Notes: generated by a model from the sequence alone, not told the origin. Numbered from the stretch's first letter, positions 9,411 to 19,423 are shown. The stretch: 64,000 bases of DNA from Thiomicrorhabdus chilensis DSM 12352 (GCF_000483485.1 NZ_KI519609.1:1517460-1581459), one strand, 5' to 3'. Numbers and translations are program-made.

Positions 9411-9434
9411 AAAACCAGCAGGCCTGCTGGTTTT
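9411..9434. terminator. Perfect palindromic terminator carrying CAGGCCTG
   Basis: Arms AAAACCAGCAGG (9411-9422) and CCTGCTGGTTTT (9423-9434) are exact complements with no fixed loop, followed by a run of seven T. This is a rho-independent terminator for ppiB whose centre is the dispersed CAGGCCTG motif (9419-9426), flanked on both sides by the extended consensus. Confidence 0.85.
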
Positions 9435-9522
9435 TTTATGCCTGTCGACAATGACACCGCCTATTCAACAAAAAACGCTTGCAAAGCCTTACCTTGTCCA
9501 ACAGCTCTGGTAAAATCGTGCT

Positions 9523-10320
9523 ATGAGCAAACACACCCTCTTCATCGCTGACGTACACCTGCAACCGGACGACAATCACCCGATCAATTTGGCGTTTTCC
9601 GATTTTTTGGCCACTCAGGTGCCTCAGGCGGACGCGCTTTACATTCTGGGCGACCTGTTCGAGATGTGGGTCGGCGACGACATCGGTCTGCCGCTTTATA
9701 AAACGGTGATTGAACAATTCAAATCCCTGACCGACACAGGCCTGCCCATTTACCTGCTGTTTGGAAACCGTGATTTCCTAATGCGTCGCAAGTTTTGGCA
9801 AGAAACCGGCATCCAGCCCCTATCCGATCCCAAGGAGGTTGAACTTTACGGTTTGCCGGTGCTGCTGATGCACGGCGACAGTTTATGCACCGATGATCGA
9901 GAGTATCAAAAAATGCGCAAAATCCTGCGTTTTCCGTTGGTGACGTGGCTGTTTTTAAAACTGCCTAAACGCCGACGTTTGAAAATTGGGGAATCAATGC
10001 GTGAAAAATCCAAGCGTTTCAGCCAAAATAAGCCGGAAAACATCATGGACGTGAATCCAAAAGCGGTGACGCAAGTGTTGCAGCAACACCCCAAGGTTCG
10101 ACACCTGATTCACGGCCACACCCATCGCCCCGGGCATCACGCCGTAAAGGTCGGCGGCGAAAGCAAACATCGCTGGGTATTGGGCGATTGGCGGCCACAA
10201 ACGCAGGTTTTAAGAATCGATCATGATCAGACGGTGCAGCTGGTTGTCTACCCAAACCCTGAACACTCGCCGCTTATTCTACCTCAAACAACAGAGGCCA
10301 ATACTGAGAAACCCAACTAG
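9523..10320 (+). CDS. lpxH: UDP-2,3-diacylglucosamine diphosphatase
   Basis: Hydrolyses UDP-2,3-diacylglucosamine to lipid X and UMP, the fourth step of lipid A synthesis, at the inner face of the cytoplasmic membrane. Calcineurin-like metallophosphoesterase motifs appear in order: LFIADVHLQ (Asp and His metal ligands), LGDLFEMWVGDD, FGNRDFL, LMHGDSLCTDD and HGHTHRP. At 265 residues it is a little longer than E. coli LpxH (240), with an extra C-terminal tail. It overlaps the convergent hypothetical gene by sharing a CTAG at 10317-10320 that gives both genes their stop codon. A CAGGCCTG palindrome lies inside the gene at 9737-9744. Confidence 0.95.
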   Translation: MSKHTLFIADVHLQPDDNHPINLAFSDFLATQVPQADALYILGDLFEMWVGDDIGLPLYKTVIEQFKSLTDTGLPIYLLFGNRDFLMRRKFWQETGIQPLSDPKEVELYGLPVLLMHGDSLCTDDREYQKMRKILRFPLVTWLFLKLPKRRRLKIGESMREKSKRFSQNKPENIMDVNPKAVTQVLQQHPKVRHLIHGHTHRPGHHAVKVGGESKHRWVLGDWRPQTQVLRIDHDQTVQLVVYPNPEHSPLILPQTTEANTEKPN

Positions 10321-10667
10321 GCCTCCAGCTTAAGAAACTTGAATTCAATCTCGGCATCATCACTCAAGGTGAAACGCACTTTTTCCGAAACCCTTCCCGC
10401 TTCCTGAGTGCCCGAACAGGTCCAGGCGATGTGCCAGCCATAAGAATAGTCGCATCGGTAAAGATTGTCTTTCAGGAACTTTACCTGATCGACCTTCATG
10501 TCCCCCGAAAAAACCGCGGCCTGGCTGATGTGAGAGAGATCCTGCACAAAGGCCTCCTGAAGTTCTGTGTCTTCAAGCTGTTTTTCAATGACCTGCTTCA
10601 AATCCGTAACCAATTCATCGCCATGTTGCAGATCGCGACCGATCCATTCCGTCAAAACCCGTTTCAT
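10317..10667 (-). CDS. Hypothetical protein, 116 residues
   Basis: I do not recognise this protein. The start is taken at the ATG at 10667 because AAGGA sits 6 bases upstream; a longer frame to 10706 would run through a CAGGCCTG palindrome and lacks a ribosome binding site. The N-terminal half is acidic and helical (LQHGDELVTDLKQVIEKQLE), the C-terminal half looks like beta strands and contains two cysteines (YRCDYSYGWHIAWTCSGTQE). No signal peptide or membrane segment. It lies convergent to lpxH and shares the stop tetranucleotide CTAG with it. Confidence 0.7.
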   Translation of the reverse strand: MKRVLTEWIGRDLQHGDELVTDLKQVIEKQLEDTELQEAFVQDLSHISQAAVFSGDMKVDQVKFLKDNLYRCDYSYGWHIAWTCSGTQEAGRVSEKVRFTLSDDAEIEFKFLKLEA

Positions 10668-10687
10668 TCTTTCCTTCTCAAAACCAG

Positions 10688-10695
10688 CAGGCCTG
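10688..10695. repeat. CAGGCCTG dispersed palindrome, intergenic copy
   Basis: Left flank AAAACCAG matches the extended consensus. It lies in the 5' region of the hypothetical gene, 35 bases from the next copy at 10723. Confidence 0.8.
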
Positions 10696-10722
10696 GTTAA
10701 AAGCATGCTTAGACAAACTGAC

Positions 10723-10730
10723 CAGGCCTG
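10723..10730. repeat. CAGGCCTG dispersed palindrome, intergenic copy
   Basis: Second of two copies in the gap between the hypothetical gene and the symporter gene. The two copies together leave little room for other signals in this gap. Confidence 0.8.
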
Positions 10731-10756
10731 TTCAAATTATTAATGGATTGCAAAAC

Positions 10757-12019
10757 TTAAAAGTGCTTGGAAACCAATACATCCTTTTCGCCTTCGGACT
10801 TGGCGATGACCACCGCACCGACTGAATCGCTGAAAATATTCACTGCGGTTCGCATCATATCCAGAAGTCGATCCACCACCAATAGCAAACCGATCGCTTC
10901 GGCCGGCAAGCCGACCGCCACCAAAATAATACTGATGGCCACCAGGCTCGCAGATGGAATCCCGGCCACCCCAATCGAAGTCGTCAGGGCAATGACCACA
11001 ATCAACAACTGGGTGGCGAAGTCCAAAGGCACGCCGAACAGTTGCGCGATAAAGACCGCCGCCACACACTCATATAAAGCCGTACCGTCCATATTCACCG
11101 TCGCCCCCAACGGTAACACGAAACTGGCGACCCTGTTGGAGACGCCGGCGCGTTTTTCCAGCGCGTTCATCGAGATCGGCAAGGTGGACGAAGACGAGCT
11201 GGTTGAAAACGCGGTCAACAAGGCCGGAGCCATGGCCTGAAAATGCAGCCATGGGTTTTTGACCCCACCGAAAAAACGTAAAATCAACGGCATCACCACC
11301 AACAGGTGAATCGCCAAAGCCAATACGACCGTGACAAAAAACAGCGCCAGATTGCCAAACTGGTCAAACCCGGTTTTGGCGACCGAAGCCGCCACCAAAC
11401 CAAACACCCCCAAAGGCGCGAACTTCATAATCCAGGCGGTGATCAACATCATCACGTCAAACACCCCCTGCCAGAAATCCATCAAGGTCTCTCGCGGGGA
11501 GCCTTCAATCAATGTCATGAAATACCCGAACAGCAAACTGAAGAAGATCAAGCCCAGCATCTGTCCCTGAGCGGCGGCATCGACAATGTTGGTCGGCACC
11601 ATGCGAAGGAACACATCCACCACGTCACCGGCGGATTTTCCCGCCACGGCTTGAGTGACCTGTTCATTGGCCTCAATGACCGGTGCCGGATTATCGGAAA
11701 CGCCCGGCTGAATCACATTGACCAGTACCAACCCGATGAGAATGGCGATAAAACTGGTGGCCACATAATAAGTCAGCGTCTTGCCTCCCAAACGACCGAA
11801 TCCACCTTGTGTGCCGATATTACCGATACCGGTGATGATGGCCGAGACCACCAACGGCACCACAATCATCTTCAAGGCGTTTAAAAACAGGGTTCCAATA
11901 AAGGTGTAAACCGCCAACCAGTGAATACCCAGAACCGTGCCTTCCGTGCCGGTCAGACTTCCCATGATCGCCGCCAAAGCCAGCGCAATTAAAATTTGCC
12001 AATGCAAAGCCATTTTCAT
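10757..12019 (-). CDS. Dicarboxylate/amino acid:cation symporter (DAACS family)
   Basis: A sodium- or proton-coupled symporter of the SDF (GltP/GltT/DctA) family in the inner membrane. The 420-residue protein is hydrophobic throughout. It carries the two re-entrant loop signatures: the serine-rich AFSTSSSSSTLPISMNALE and the substrate/cation site GATVNMDGTALYE, followed by GIPSASLVAISIIL. Its substrate could be glutamate, aspartate or C4-dicarboxylates; the sequence does not decide. AGAGAAG upstream of the ATG at 12019 is a good ribosome binding site. It lies alone, with a hairpin on its 5' side that terminates the rhodanese gene. Confidence 0.92.
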   Translation of the reverse strand: MKMALHWQILIALALAAIMGSLTGTEGTVLGIHWLAVYTFIGTLFLNALKMIVVPLVVSAIITGIGNIGTQGGFGRLGGKTLTYYVATSFIAILIGLVLVNVIQPGVSDNPAPVIEANEQVTQAVAGKSAGDVVDVFLRMVPTNIVDAAAQGQMLGLIFFSLLFGYFMTLIEGSPRETLMDFWQGVFDVMMLITAWIMKFAPLGVFGLVAASVAKTGFDQFGNLALFFVTVVLALAIHLLVVMPLILRFFGGVKNPWLHFQAMAPALLTAFSTSSSSSTLPISMNALEKRAGVSNRVASFVLPLGATVNMDGTALYECVAAVFIAQLFGVPLDFATQLLIVVIALTTSIGVAGIPSASLVAISIILVAVGLPAEAIGLLLVVDRLLDMMRTAVNIFSDSVGAVVIAKSEGEKDVLVSKHF

Positions 12020-12077
12020 ATCGTTTCTTCTCTGTTAGTTCGACAAACGTTTTCTTATGCCGCCAGTCTATACAAAA

Positions 12078-12096
12078 AAAGCGCCTTAGGCGCTTT
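12078..12096 (-). terminator. Rho-independent terminator after the rhodanese gene
   Basis: Stem AAAGCGCC / GGCGCTTT with a TTA loop. The minus-strand transcript runs into a T-run (plus-strand A at 12074-12080), as expected for a terminator of the gene ending at 12118. Confidence 0.8.
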
Positions 12097-12117
12097 TAGT
12101 TACTATCACAATCCAGT

Positions 12118-12414
12118 CTAGATATCCGGGCATTGCTGCCAGGCCATAAAGGAGCCCAAGTTGTAGACTTCATCAAAACTCTGCGACAACAAAATCTGCA
12201 TGGCCATGTGTGAACGCTGACCGGAACGACAGAACACGATTACAGGACGGTCTTTATCCAACATACTTTCGCCAACACGGTCAATGTCTTGCAATGGAAT
12301 GTTGACGGCCCCTGGTAGCTTGCTCATGGCAAATTCTTCTGGGGTACGCACGTCAACCAACTGTGCATTTTTTTCTTTAATTAGACGCTTGGCGTCATCG
12401 CAAGGAATAAACAT
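12118..12414 (-). CDS. Single-domain rhodanese-like sulfurtransferase
   Basis: A 98-residue rhodanese domain with the active-site cysteine loop FCRSGQRS near residue 66 and the upstream LVDVRTPEEFAMSKLPGAVN motif typical of PspE/GlpE/YgaP domains. No signal peptide, so it is cytoplasmic. Such proteins carry a persulfide on the cysteine and move sulfur between acceptors; the partner is unknown. It lies between pgpA and the symporter gene, with about 60 bases to pgpA, and its own terminator follows. Confidence 0.9.
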   Translation of the reverse strand: MFIPCDDAKRLIKEKNAQLVDVRTPEEFAMSKLPGAVNIPLQDIDRVGESMLDKDRPVIVFCRSGQRSHMAMQILLSQSFDEVYNLGSFMAWQQCPDI

Positions 12415-12475
12415 TTTCTACTCAAACTCCACTTGTTCTGTTTTTTATTATGGTGCGTAATATACCGCAAGGGTT

Positions 12476-12973
12476 TCAAAACAACCAATTCAAACTGATT
12501 GTCGTTGCCCAAATAAATCCTATGGCCATAATCGCGGCAAGGACATCGTCAAGCATGATGCCGAAACCGCTTGATACTTTCTCGTCCGCCCAACCAATCG
12601 GCCAGGGTTTGGCGATATCGAAAACCCGGAAAGCCACAAAGGCAAACAGCCAATAATGAAATGTCTGTTCAGGCAAACACAACAATACCAGCCAAATTCC
12701 GACAAACTCATCCCAAACAATCCCGCCATGGTCATGAACACCAAGAAGTTCGGATGCTCGCCCGCAAATCCACACACCCGCAATGGTCGAGACTGCTAAC
12801 AGCGCCCATGCCAAGGGTTGACTCCACAGCAAAAGAGGCAAAAAGAGCAATAAACCAACCAGGGTGCCTGCGGTGCCCGGCCCTTTTGGAGCAAGACCCG
12901 AGCCAAAACCAAAACCCAGCAACAAGGCTGGGTTTTGGAAAAGCGCTCTGAACGTTGGCCGGGATTGTCCCAT
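12476..12973 (-). CDS. pgpA: Phosphatidylglycerophosphatase A
   Basis: Dephosphorylates phosphatidylglycerophosphate to phosphatidylglycerol in the inner membrane. The N-terminal motif FGSGLAPKGPGTAGTLVG and the acidic motif DHGGIVWDEFVGIWL are diagnostic of PgpA; later FRVFDIAKPWPIGWAD and GIMLDDVLAAI complete the pattern. Length 165 residues, with four hydrophobic segments. It starts 8 bases downstream of the argG stop on the same strand and is probably cotranscribed with it. In E. coli pgpA follows thiL, so the argG partner is a local arrangement. Confidence 0.94.
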   Translation of the reverse strand: MGQSRPTFRALFQNPALLLGFGFGSGLAPKGPGTAGTLVGLLLFLPLLLWSQPLAWALLAVSTIAGVWICGRASELLGVHDHGGIVWDEFVGIWLVLLCLPEQTFHYWLFAFVAFRVFDIAKPWPIGWADEKVSSGFGIMLDDVLAAIMAIGFIWATTISLNWLF

Positions 12974-12980
12974 AAAACGG

Positions 12981-14198
12981 TTATTTAGACTGTGAACGTT
13001 TTTTTGCAGCCGTTCTTAGACGCAACGCATTCAGCTTGATAAAGCCTTCAGCATCCTTATGGTCATAGGCTCCACCGTCTTCTTCAAAGGTTGCGATGGC
13101 TTCGTCAAACAAACTGTTTTCAGACGTACGGCCCACCACAATGACATTGCCTTTATACAATTTAAGACGCACATTACCAGAAACATTGGCTTGCGACTGG
13201 TCAATCAAAGCCTGCAACATTTCCCTTTCTGGTGCAAACCAGAACCCGTTATAGATCATTTCTGCATATTTCGGCATCAATTCATCTTTAAGATGGGCCG
13301 CATTGCGATCCAAAGTCAAAGACTCCATCGCGCGGTGTGCTTTCAACATAATGGTTCCGGCCGGGGTTTCATAACAACCACGTGCTTTCATGCCGACAAA
13401 ACGGTTTTCAACGATGTCATCACGCCCGATACCGTTTTCACCGCCCACTTTGTTCAAAAACTCCATTACGGTTGCCGGAGACATGGCTTCACCATTAATG
13501 GAGACGATGTCACCTTTTTCGTAGCCGATATCCAAGTAAGTCGGCTCATCCGGTGCGTTTTCCGGTGAAACGCTCCACAACCACATATCTTCTTCCGGTT
13601 CATTGGCCGGATCTTCGATAATGCCACCTTCATAGGAGATGTGCAGTAAGTTGGCATCCATTGAATAAGGTGACTTCTTGCCTTTTTTCTTCTCGATCGC
13701 AATGCCATGCTCTTCGGCGTAGGCCATCAGCTTTTCACGCGAAAGCAGATCCCACTCACGCCATGGCGCGATCACCTTGACATCCGGCATCAATGCATAG
13801 GCGTTCAATTCAAAACGAACCTGGTCATTGCCCTTACCGGTGGCGCCGTGAGAGATGGCATCGGCACCAGTTTCCTGGGCGATTTCTACCAAACGTTTGG
13901 AAATCAACGGACGGGCAATAGAGGTTCCAAGACGGTACTCGCCTTCATAGATGGCATTGGCGCGCATCATCGGAAAAACAAAATCACGTGCGAATTCTTC
14001 ACGCAGGTCTTCGATATAGATCTCTTTAATGCCCATGGCTTCGGCTTTGGCGCGAGCCGGTTCAACTTCTTCACCCTGTCCGATATCAGCGGTAAAGGTC
14101 ACCACTTCACACTGATATTCATCCTGTAACCACTTAGCAATAATTGAGGTATCCAAACCACCCGAATAAGCCAATACGACCTTTTTTACTTCAGACAT
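12981..14198 (-). CDS. argG: Argininosuccinate synthase
   Basis: Condenses citrulline and aspartate with ATP to argininosuccinate in arginine synthesis. The P-loop-like N-terminal motif [17 protein letters not shown] is clear, followed by [15 protein letters not shown], which binds citrulline and aspartate, and [17 protein letters not shown]. At 405 residues it has the length of the type 1 family. AAGGA precedes the ATG by 8 bases, and a TATAAT box lies 37 bases upstream. Divergent from psd. Confidence 0.97.
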   Translation of the reverse strand: MSEVKKVVLAYSGGLDTSIIAKWLQDEYQCEVVTFTADIGQGEEVEPARAKAEAMGIKEIYIEDLREEFARDFVFPMMRANAIYEGEYRLGTSIARPLISKRLVEIAQETGADAISHGATGKGNDQVRFELNAYALMPDVKVIAPWREWDLLSREKLMAYAEEHGIAIEKKKGKKSPYSMDANLLHISYEGGIIEDPANEPEEDMWLWSVSPENAPDEPTYLDIGYEKGDIVSINGEAMSPATVMEFLNKVGGENGIGRDDIVENRFVGMKARGCYETPAGTIMLKAHRAMESLTLDRNAAHLKDELMPKYAEMIYNGFWFAPEREMLQALIDQSQANVSGNVRLKLYKGNVIVVGRTSENSLFDEAIATFEEDGGAYDHKDAEGFIKLNALRLRTAAKKRSQSK

Positions 14199-14234
14199 AA
14201 TTGTTTTCCTTAATGCGTTCTATTATTTGCGCGG

Positions 14235-14240
14235 ATTATA
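14235..14240 (-). promoter_or_regulatory. Probable -10 box of the argG promoter
   Basis: A perfect TATAAT on the minus strand preceded directly by TG, 37 bases before the argG ATG. The -35 element is poor. The 84-base gap between argG and psd must hold the promoters of both. Confidence 0.5.
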
Positions 14241-14282
14241 CATTAAAATCACCTTTTAAGATTAATAAAAAGATGGTTCATC

Positions 14283-15541
<1,259 letters not shown>

Positions 15542-15574
15542 TCTCAAGCGTCAAGATAATCCGTTATCGATATC

Positions 15575-15594
15575 AACGCCGCTTAAGCGGCGTT
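15575..15594 (+). terminator. Rho-independent terminator after glnB
   Basis: Perfect 20-base palindrome AACGCCGCTT / AAGCGGCGTT followed by four more T residues, 34 bases after the glnB stop. Confidence 0.85.
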
Positions 15595-15644
15595 TTTTAT
15601 GCTCGAAATCAATATTTCCCGACATTGAAACTTGCGAAAAATTC

Positions 15645-18095
15645 TCAGTGTTTTTTTCTTGAACGGCTCTTGTCCGAATTTTTCGACGCGGCATACTCTT
15701 CCTGCAACTGCGTCAACTTCTCCACTCTTTGCGCCACCTTGGCATTAAACGTATCTTGCGGATAATGACCTTTTTCATCGGCGACTCCAGCCTCTATGCC
15801 GCTTAACAGCGCCAGAACCTCATCAATGCGAGTGACCGCATAAACCGCGAACTCACCGCGCTCCACGGCCTGAACCACCGATGCCTTCAACATCAGGTGT
15901 TTAACATTCGAAGAAGGAATAATCACCCCCTGCTCGCCAGTCAATCCACGTGCTGAACAGATATCGAAAAACCCTTCGATCTTCTCATTCACTCCGCCAA
16001 TCGCCTGAATCTCACCGTGCTGGTTTACCGAACCAGTTACCGCCAAACTCTGTTTCAAGGGCACCTCTGCCAAGGCGGAAAGCAAGGCACACAATTCAGC
16101 CGCCGATGCACTGTCTCCCTCGATCATGCCGTAGGACTGTTCAAACACCAAACTGGCTGACAGAGCCAAAGGACGCTCCTTAGCGTAACGATAAGCCAAG
16201 TAAGAGGAGAGAATCATCACCCCTTTGGAATGGGTGGGGCCGCCCAACTCCACTTCCCGCTCGATATCAATCACCTTACCACTTCCCAATCGAGCGGTGG
16301 CGGTGATTCGAGAGGGGCGCCCAAATGCATAATCATCGAGCTGAATGACACTCAAACCATTAACCTGCGCGACTTCTTCTCCGCTGGTGTTGACCAAATA
16401 GGTGCCACGCAAAATCGCTTCCTGAACCCTGTCTCGAATTTGATCCATGCGTTCAAGTCGGCTATCAATGACTTTTTGTACGTCCTCTCGTTGTACCTGG
16501 CTACGCCCCACTTCACGCGCCCAATAGTCGGCCTCTTTCAGCAAGTCTGCCAGATGTCCCATATGCAACGAGAGTTTTTCGGAGTCCTGAGCCATACGCG
16601 ATGAGTGCTCAATCACTCGTTCAACCGCACTTTTGTCCAGCGACAACAAGTTGTTCTGTTTCTGCAGCGTGGCGATTAAACGCACATAAAGTCCCATTGA
16701 CGAATCGTCACGCTCCATGTCTTCCGAGAAATCGACCGCCACCTTAAACAATAAATCAAATTCTTGGTCGTACTGTTTCAATAAATAGTAAAGCAGGCGA
16801 CTTCCGGTCAGCACCACCTTGACATCCACCGGGATCGGTTCGGGCTGCAACGAGGTCGTGCTGGCCAGGCTCAACACTTGTTCAAGAGATTCGATTTTCA
16901 CTTCTCGCGAACGCAATATACGCTTCAACCCTTCCCAAGCGTAAGGAGAAGTGAGCACTTTACGGGCATCCAAGACCAGATAACCGCCATTGGCGAGATG
17001 CACCGCACCGGGTTTGATCAGCGAGAAGTCGGTAATCAGGGTACCAAACTGGGCGATGTGCTCAATACGTCCAATCAAATTCTGATAAGTGGGGTTATCT
17101 TCGAAGATGACCGGCGCCCCTTCGGTCTGGCCATTGTCGACCAAGACATTTACCTGATAACCGGTAAACTCCTCCGGAAAATTGCTGGGAGTCTGGTTGC
17201 CCGCCTTTTTTTCCGCTCCGTATTTACGGAAGAGTTCAACGTTGTCGATAATATCTTGTTTGGATTTTTCTATGTAGGCCTTAACACTTTCAAGTTCCGC
17301 ATAGTTGGCCTGCAGCTCTTCCGAAAAATGCGTGACCGTCGTGTGAGTGACTTCCCGGTTGAGTTGTTTGACTTTCTGACGGGTCTCTTTCTGCCAAACC
17401 GGAATCTTCAGCAGCAAACGCTTCAAATCGTCTTGCATCTCTTCCACGACTTGGGTGATTGCCTGCTTTTCCTCATCTGGGAGCTTTTGGAACTCTTCCG
17501 GCTGCATCGCTTTGCCGTCTTTGTTTTTAGGCCCAAGATTCCACCCGGTCGAGGTACGCAGCATGACAATATTATTGCTTTCGGCCTTTGCTGCAATCTC
17601 TTCAAGAGCGGAATCTTCACGGCGCACGTATTCGTCGTGAAGTGCCTGAAAGGCCGAATGGTACTCATCACTTTCAAACGCCGCCGGTATCGCGGCCAGG
17701 ATATCCAGCACAAACTGTTGCATGTCTTGCTGTAATTTTCGGCCAATTCCCTTAGGCAATTTTAAAACCATGGGTTTATGCGGGTGCTCAAAGTTATTGA
17801 CGTAACACCAGTCAAACGCGGCTTCGGCGTGTTTGGCTTGCTCCTCCAAGTGCTCTTTAACGGTGGTGTGCTTTCCCAGTCCGGTCGAGCCTAATGCAAA
17901 TAGGTTATAACCTTCATGTTTTATGTCGACACCGAACTTCAAAGCCTTCATGGCGCGTGACTGCCCGATGTGTTCGGAAATTCCCTCAATTTCATCAGTG
18001 CTCGTAAACTTCAAGCCCGAAAGTTCACAGACATGATACAAATCGGCTGCAGTCACTGAAAGTTCATGCGTCTTTACTGTCTTGTTGTTTTTCAT
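15645..18095 (-). CDS. Lon-family ATP-dependent protease (AAA_32 / Lon_C type)
   Basis: A large cytoplasmic protein of 816 residues: an AAA domain joined to a C-terminal Lon-type serine protease. Walker A is GSTGLGKHT near residue 70. The protease domain has the catalytic dyad Ser662 in GMIEGDSASAAELCALLSAL and Lys705 in GGVNEKIEGF, with the 43-residue spacing of Lon itself. It lacks the Lon N-terminal substrate domain, and resembles the group annotated as Lon protease family or LonB-like (YcbZ relatives) rather than lon. Targets are unknown. It stands alone between the glnB terminator and a 195-base gap. Confidence 0.92.
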   Translation of the reverse strand: MKNNKTVKTHELSVTAADLYHVCELSGLKFTSTDEIEGISEHIGQSRAMKALKFGVDIKHEGYNLFALGSTGLGKHTTVKEHLEEQAKHAEAAFDWCYVNNFEHPHKPMVLKLPKGIGRKLQQDMQQFVLDILAAIPAAFESDEYHSAFQALHDEYVRREDSALEEIAAKAESNNIVMLRTSTGWNLGPKNKDGKAMQPEEFQKLPDEEKQAITQVVEEMQDDLKRLLLKIPVWQKETRQKVKQLNREVTHTTVTHFSEELQANYAELESVKAYIEKSKQDIIDNVELFRKYGAEKKAGNQTPSNFPEEFTGYQVNVLVDNGQTEGAPVIFEDNPTYQNLIGRIEHIAQFGTLITDFSLIKPGAVHLANGGYLVLDARKVLTSPYAWEGLKRILRSREVKIESLEQVLSLASTTSLQPEPIPVDVKVVLTGSRLLYYLLKQYDQEFDLLFKVAVDFSEDMERDDSSMGLYVRLIATLQKQNNLLSLDKSAVERVIEHSSRMAQDSEKLSLHMGHLADLLKEADYWAREVGRSQVQREDVQKVIDSRLERMDQIRDRVQEAILRGTYLVNTSGEEVAQVNGLSVIQLDDYAFGRPSRITATARLGSGKVIDIEREVELGGPTHSKGVMILSSYLAYRYAKERPLALSASLVFEQSYGMIEGDSASAAELCALLSALAEVPLKQSLAVTGSVNQHGEIQAIGGVNEKIEGFFDICSARGLTGEQGVIIPSSNVKHLMLKASVVQAVERGEFAVYAVTRIDEVLALLSGIEAGVADEKGHYPQDTFNAKVAQRVEKLTQLQEEYAASKNSDKSRSRKKH

Positions 18096-18220
18096 AACAC
18101 TCCGGTTTCAGGCACAATTTTCAAAATTTGATGTCTCATGAATACAATTTAAACCGCTTTGACTGGCTTGTAAACACATCCAACCAAGCGTCTGTATTTA
18201 AGGGTTTATTGCAAAACCAA

Positions 18221-18228
18221 CAGGCCTG
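18221..18228. repeat. CAGGCCTG dispersed palindrome, intergenic copy
   Basis: Between the Lon-like gene and the VIT gene, within AAAACCAACAGGCCTGTTAA, which is a longer imperfect palindrome. It could also help end VIT-gene transcription, though the T-run is short. Confidence 0.8.
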
Positions 18229-18289
18229 TTAAAAACGCAGGAATAACGGCTTTGCAAATTCATGCAACCTACATTCAACCTAAGCGCTC

Positions 18290-18877
18290 TTAGAAAGTAC
18301 GGCCAAAGAATAGAATAATCGCAACCGTGATGACTGCAATGACCAAGGTTTTCAACCCAGACCACAACCAGAAGGTCTGACTGATTTTCCCCAAGAAAAC
18401 GCCCAGAACAAAAATACACATCAGCGCAACGGCAATTGAACTCAAAAACGGATTCATCGACCAGGCATAGAGAGAGTCGGCAAAGAACAACGGCATCAAA
18501 ATAAGCAACGACAGTACAAAAGGCGAAAAGCCATTCACCAAAGCTACCAACACGGGTAAATAACGGCTCGCCTGGCCGTAATCACTCTGTTTAAGGTCCG
18601 TGACCAATGCTTGTTCCAAACCGTGTAATTCTTTTTCGCGCTCGGCTTTCTCACTCAAATAAGCACTGCTGATGCCGCTGATAAATAGGGCAATCGTCGC
18701 GCCCATGCATGCGCTCAAAGCCACCTCCAGATCCGTCATGCCGCTGATGAAGAACCCCGTCACCATCCCAAGAATCGTCAAGGCGCCGTCGAAACCATTA
18801 GTCACCATATAACGCCGTGCAATGCTTGTTGCACGTAGCAGATGCATTTTAAAATGGGGCTGTTTGGGGGCTTTCAT
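18290..18877 (-). CDS. VIT1/CCC1-family membrane protein (first of three)
   Basis: An inner-membrane protein of the vacuolar iron transporter (VIT1/CCC1) family. The first helix shows the family-like motif TNGFDGALTILGMVTGF; the second begins EVALSACMGATIALFISG and is followed by the charged stretch SEKAEREKELHGLEQAL. Three further hydrophobic segments follow. Members of the family move iron or manganese; the ion is not known here. It is shorter than the other two VIT proteins in the window and resembles archaeal members. The ATG at 18877 and a TTG at 18892 are both possible, neither with a strong ribosome binding site. It lies 35 bases after DUF211 and is probably in one operon with it. Confidence 0.8.
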   Translation of the reverse strand: MKAPKQPHFKMHLLRATSIARRYMVTNGFDGALTILGMVTGFFISGMTDLEVALSACMGATIALFISGISSAYLSEKAEREKELHGLEQALVTDLKQSDYGQASRYLPVLVALVNGFSPFVLSLLILMPLFFADSLYAWSMNPFLSSIAVALMCIFVLGVFLGKISQTFWLWSGLKTLVIAVITVAIILFFGRTF

Positions 18878-18912
18878 AGACTTAAAACTCAATCATATTG
18901 AGAGCAAAAAAA

Positions 18913-19179
18913 CTAGCCCTGTTCAGAACCGGTCACTTCGACTTCATCGATACTGTGGATGGAGCCCCCCATCCTTTCGATCGCCGCCGCCAGTTCTTCA
19001 AAACGGATGTCATCGCCTTCTATGGTGATGACAGTGGTCTCTGTTTTCTCGTCCATTTCGGTTACATCCAGGCTGACCCAGTAATCGGCAGAAAAATCCG
19101 CCAAGGTGGATGCAAACACGATAGCACTGGGTTGGTGGGGTTTGAGTACATCCAGTACTAATCTGCGAATGGTTGCCAT
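18913..19179 (-). CDS. DUF211 family protein
   Basis: An 88-residue ferredoxin-fold-like protein. The ends MATIRRLVLDVLKPHQPS and EELAAAIERMGGSIHSIDEV, with ITIEGDDIRF between, match the DUF211 family, which is best known from archaea and has no settled function. The ATG at 19179 is preceded by GAGGAGAAC, a strong ribosome binding site; an upstream in-frame start at 19224 has none. The gene precedes a VIT-family transporter on the same strand, so a link to metal handling is possible but inferred. Its 5' region holds a triple tandem repeat. Confidence 0.82.
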   Translation of the reverse strand: MATIRRLVLDVLKPHQPSAIVFASTLADFSADYWVSLDVTEMDEKTETTVITIEGDDIRFEELAAAIERMGGSIHSIDEVEVTGSEQG

Positions 19180-19230
19180 GCTGTTCTCCTCGATTATTAA
19201 AAGCTGAGCCTGATAGACAGTCATTCAGCC

Positions 19231-19272
19231 TCTATCGGCAGTGCTCTATCAGCAATACTTTATCTGCAACAG
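19231..19272. repeat. Three imperfect 14-base tandem units upstream of DUF211
   Basis: Units TCTATCGGCAGTGC, TCTATCAGCAATAC and TTTATCTGCAACAG lie head to tail, 52 to 93 bases upstream of the DUF211 start. On the transcribed strand each contains TGCxGATARA. A TATAAT box at about 19285 on the same strand would place the units in the start of the transcript. Possible operator or RNA element. Confidence 0.5.
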
Positions 19273-19331
19273 GATCATCCGTCATTATACATAGCCCTCC
19301 ACAAAAAAAACCGCGATTCAAAAATATTGAA

Positions 19332-19339
19332 CAGGCCTG
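19332..19339. repeat. CAGGCCTG dispersed palindrome, intergenic copy
   Basis: In the gap between divergent DUF211 and the hypothetical gene at 19424. Flanks TTGAA and TTTATTTT. Confidence 0.8.
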
Positions 19340-19423
19340 TTTATTTTGCTGGCGGAGCCTGGTGTGAATGGTTATGATGAATCAGCGGTAATAAATCAAC
19401 CTTCCACCGACAAGTGAGCAGAG

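Noticed and set aside
11306-11884. A 192-codon plus-strand frame opposite the symporter gene
   Set aside because: Gln- and His-rich composition typical of the reverse of a membrane-protein gene; no homology and no start signals.
16878-17735. A 285-codon open frame on the plus strand opposite the Lon-like gene
   Set aside because: It is the complement of a well-supported protease gene, has no ribosome site, and its residue make-up (many Phe, Arg, His) is that of an antisense frame.
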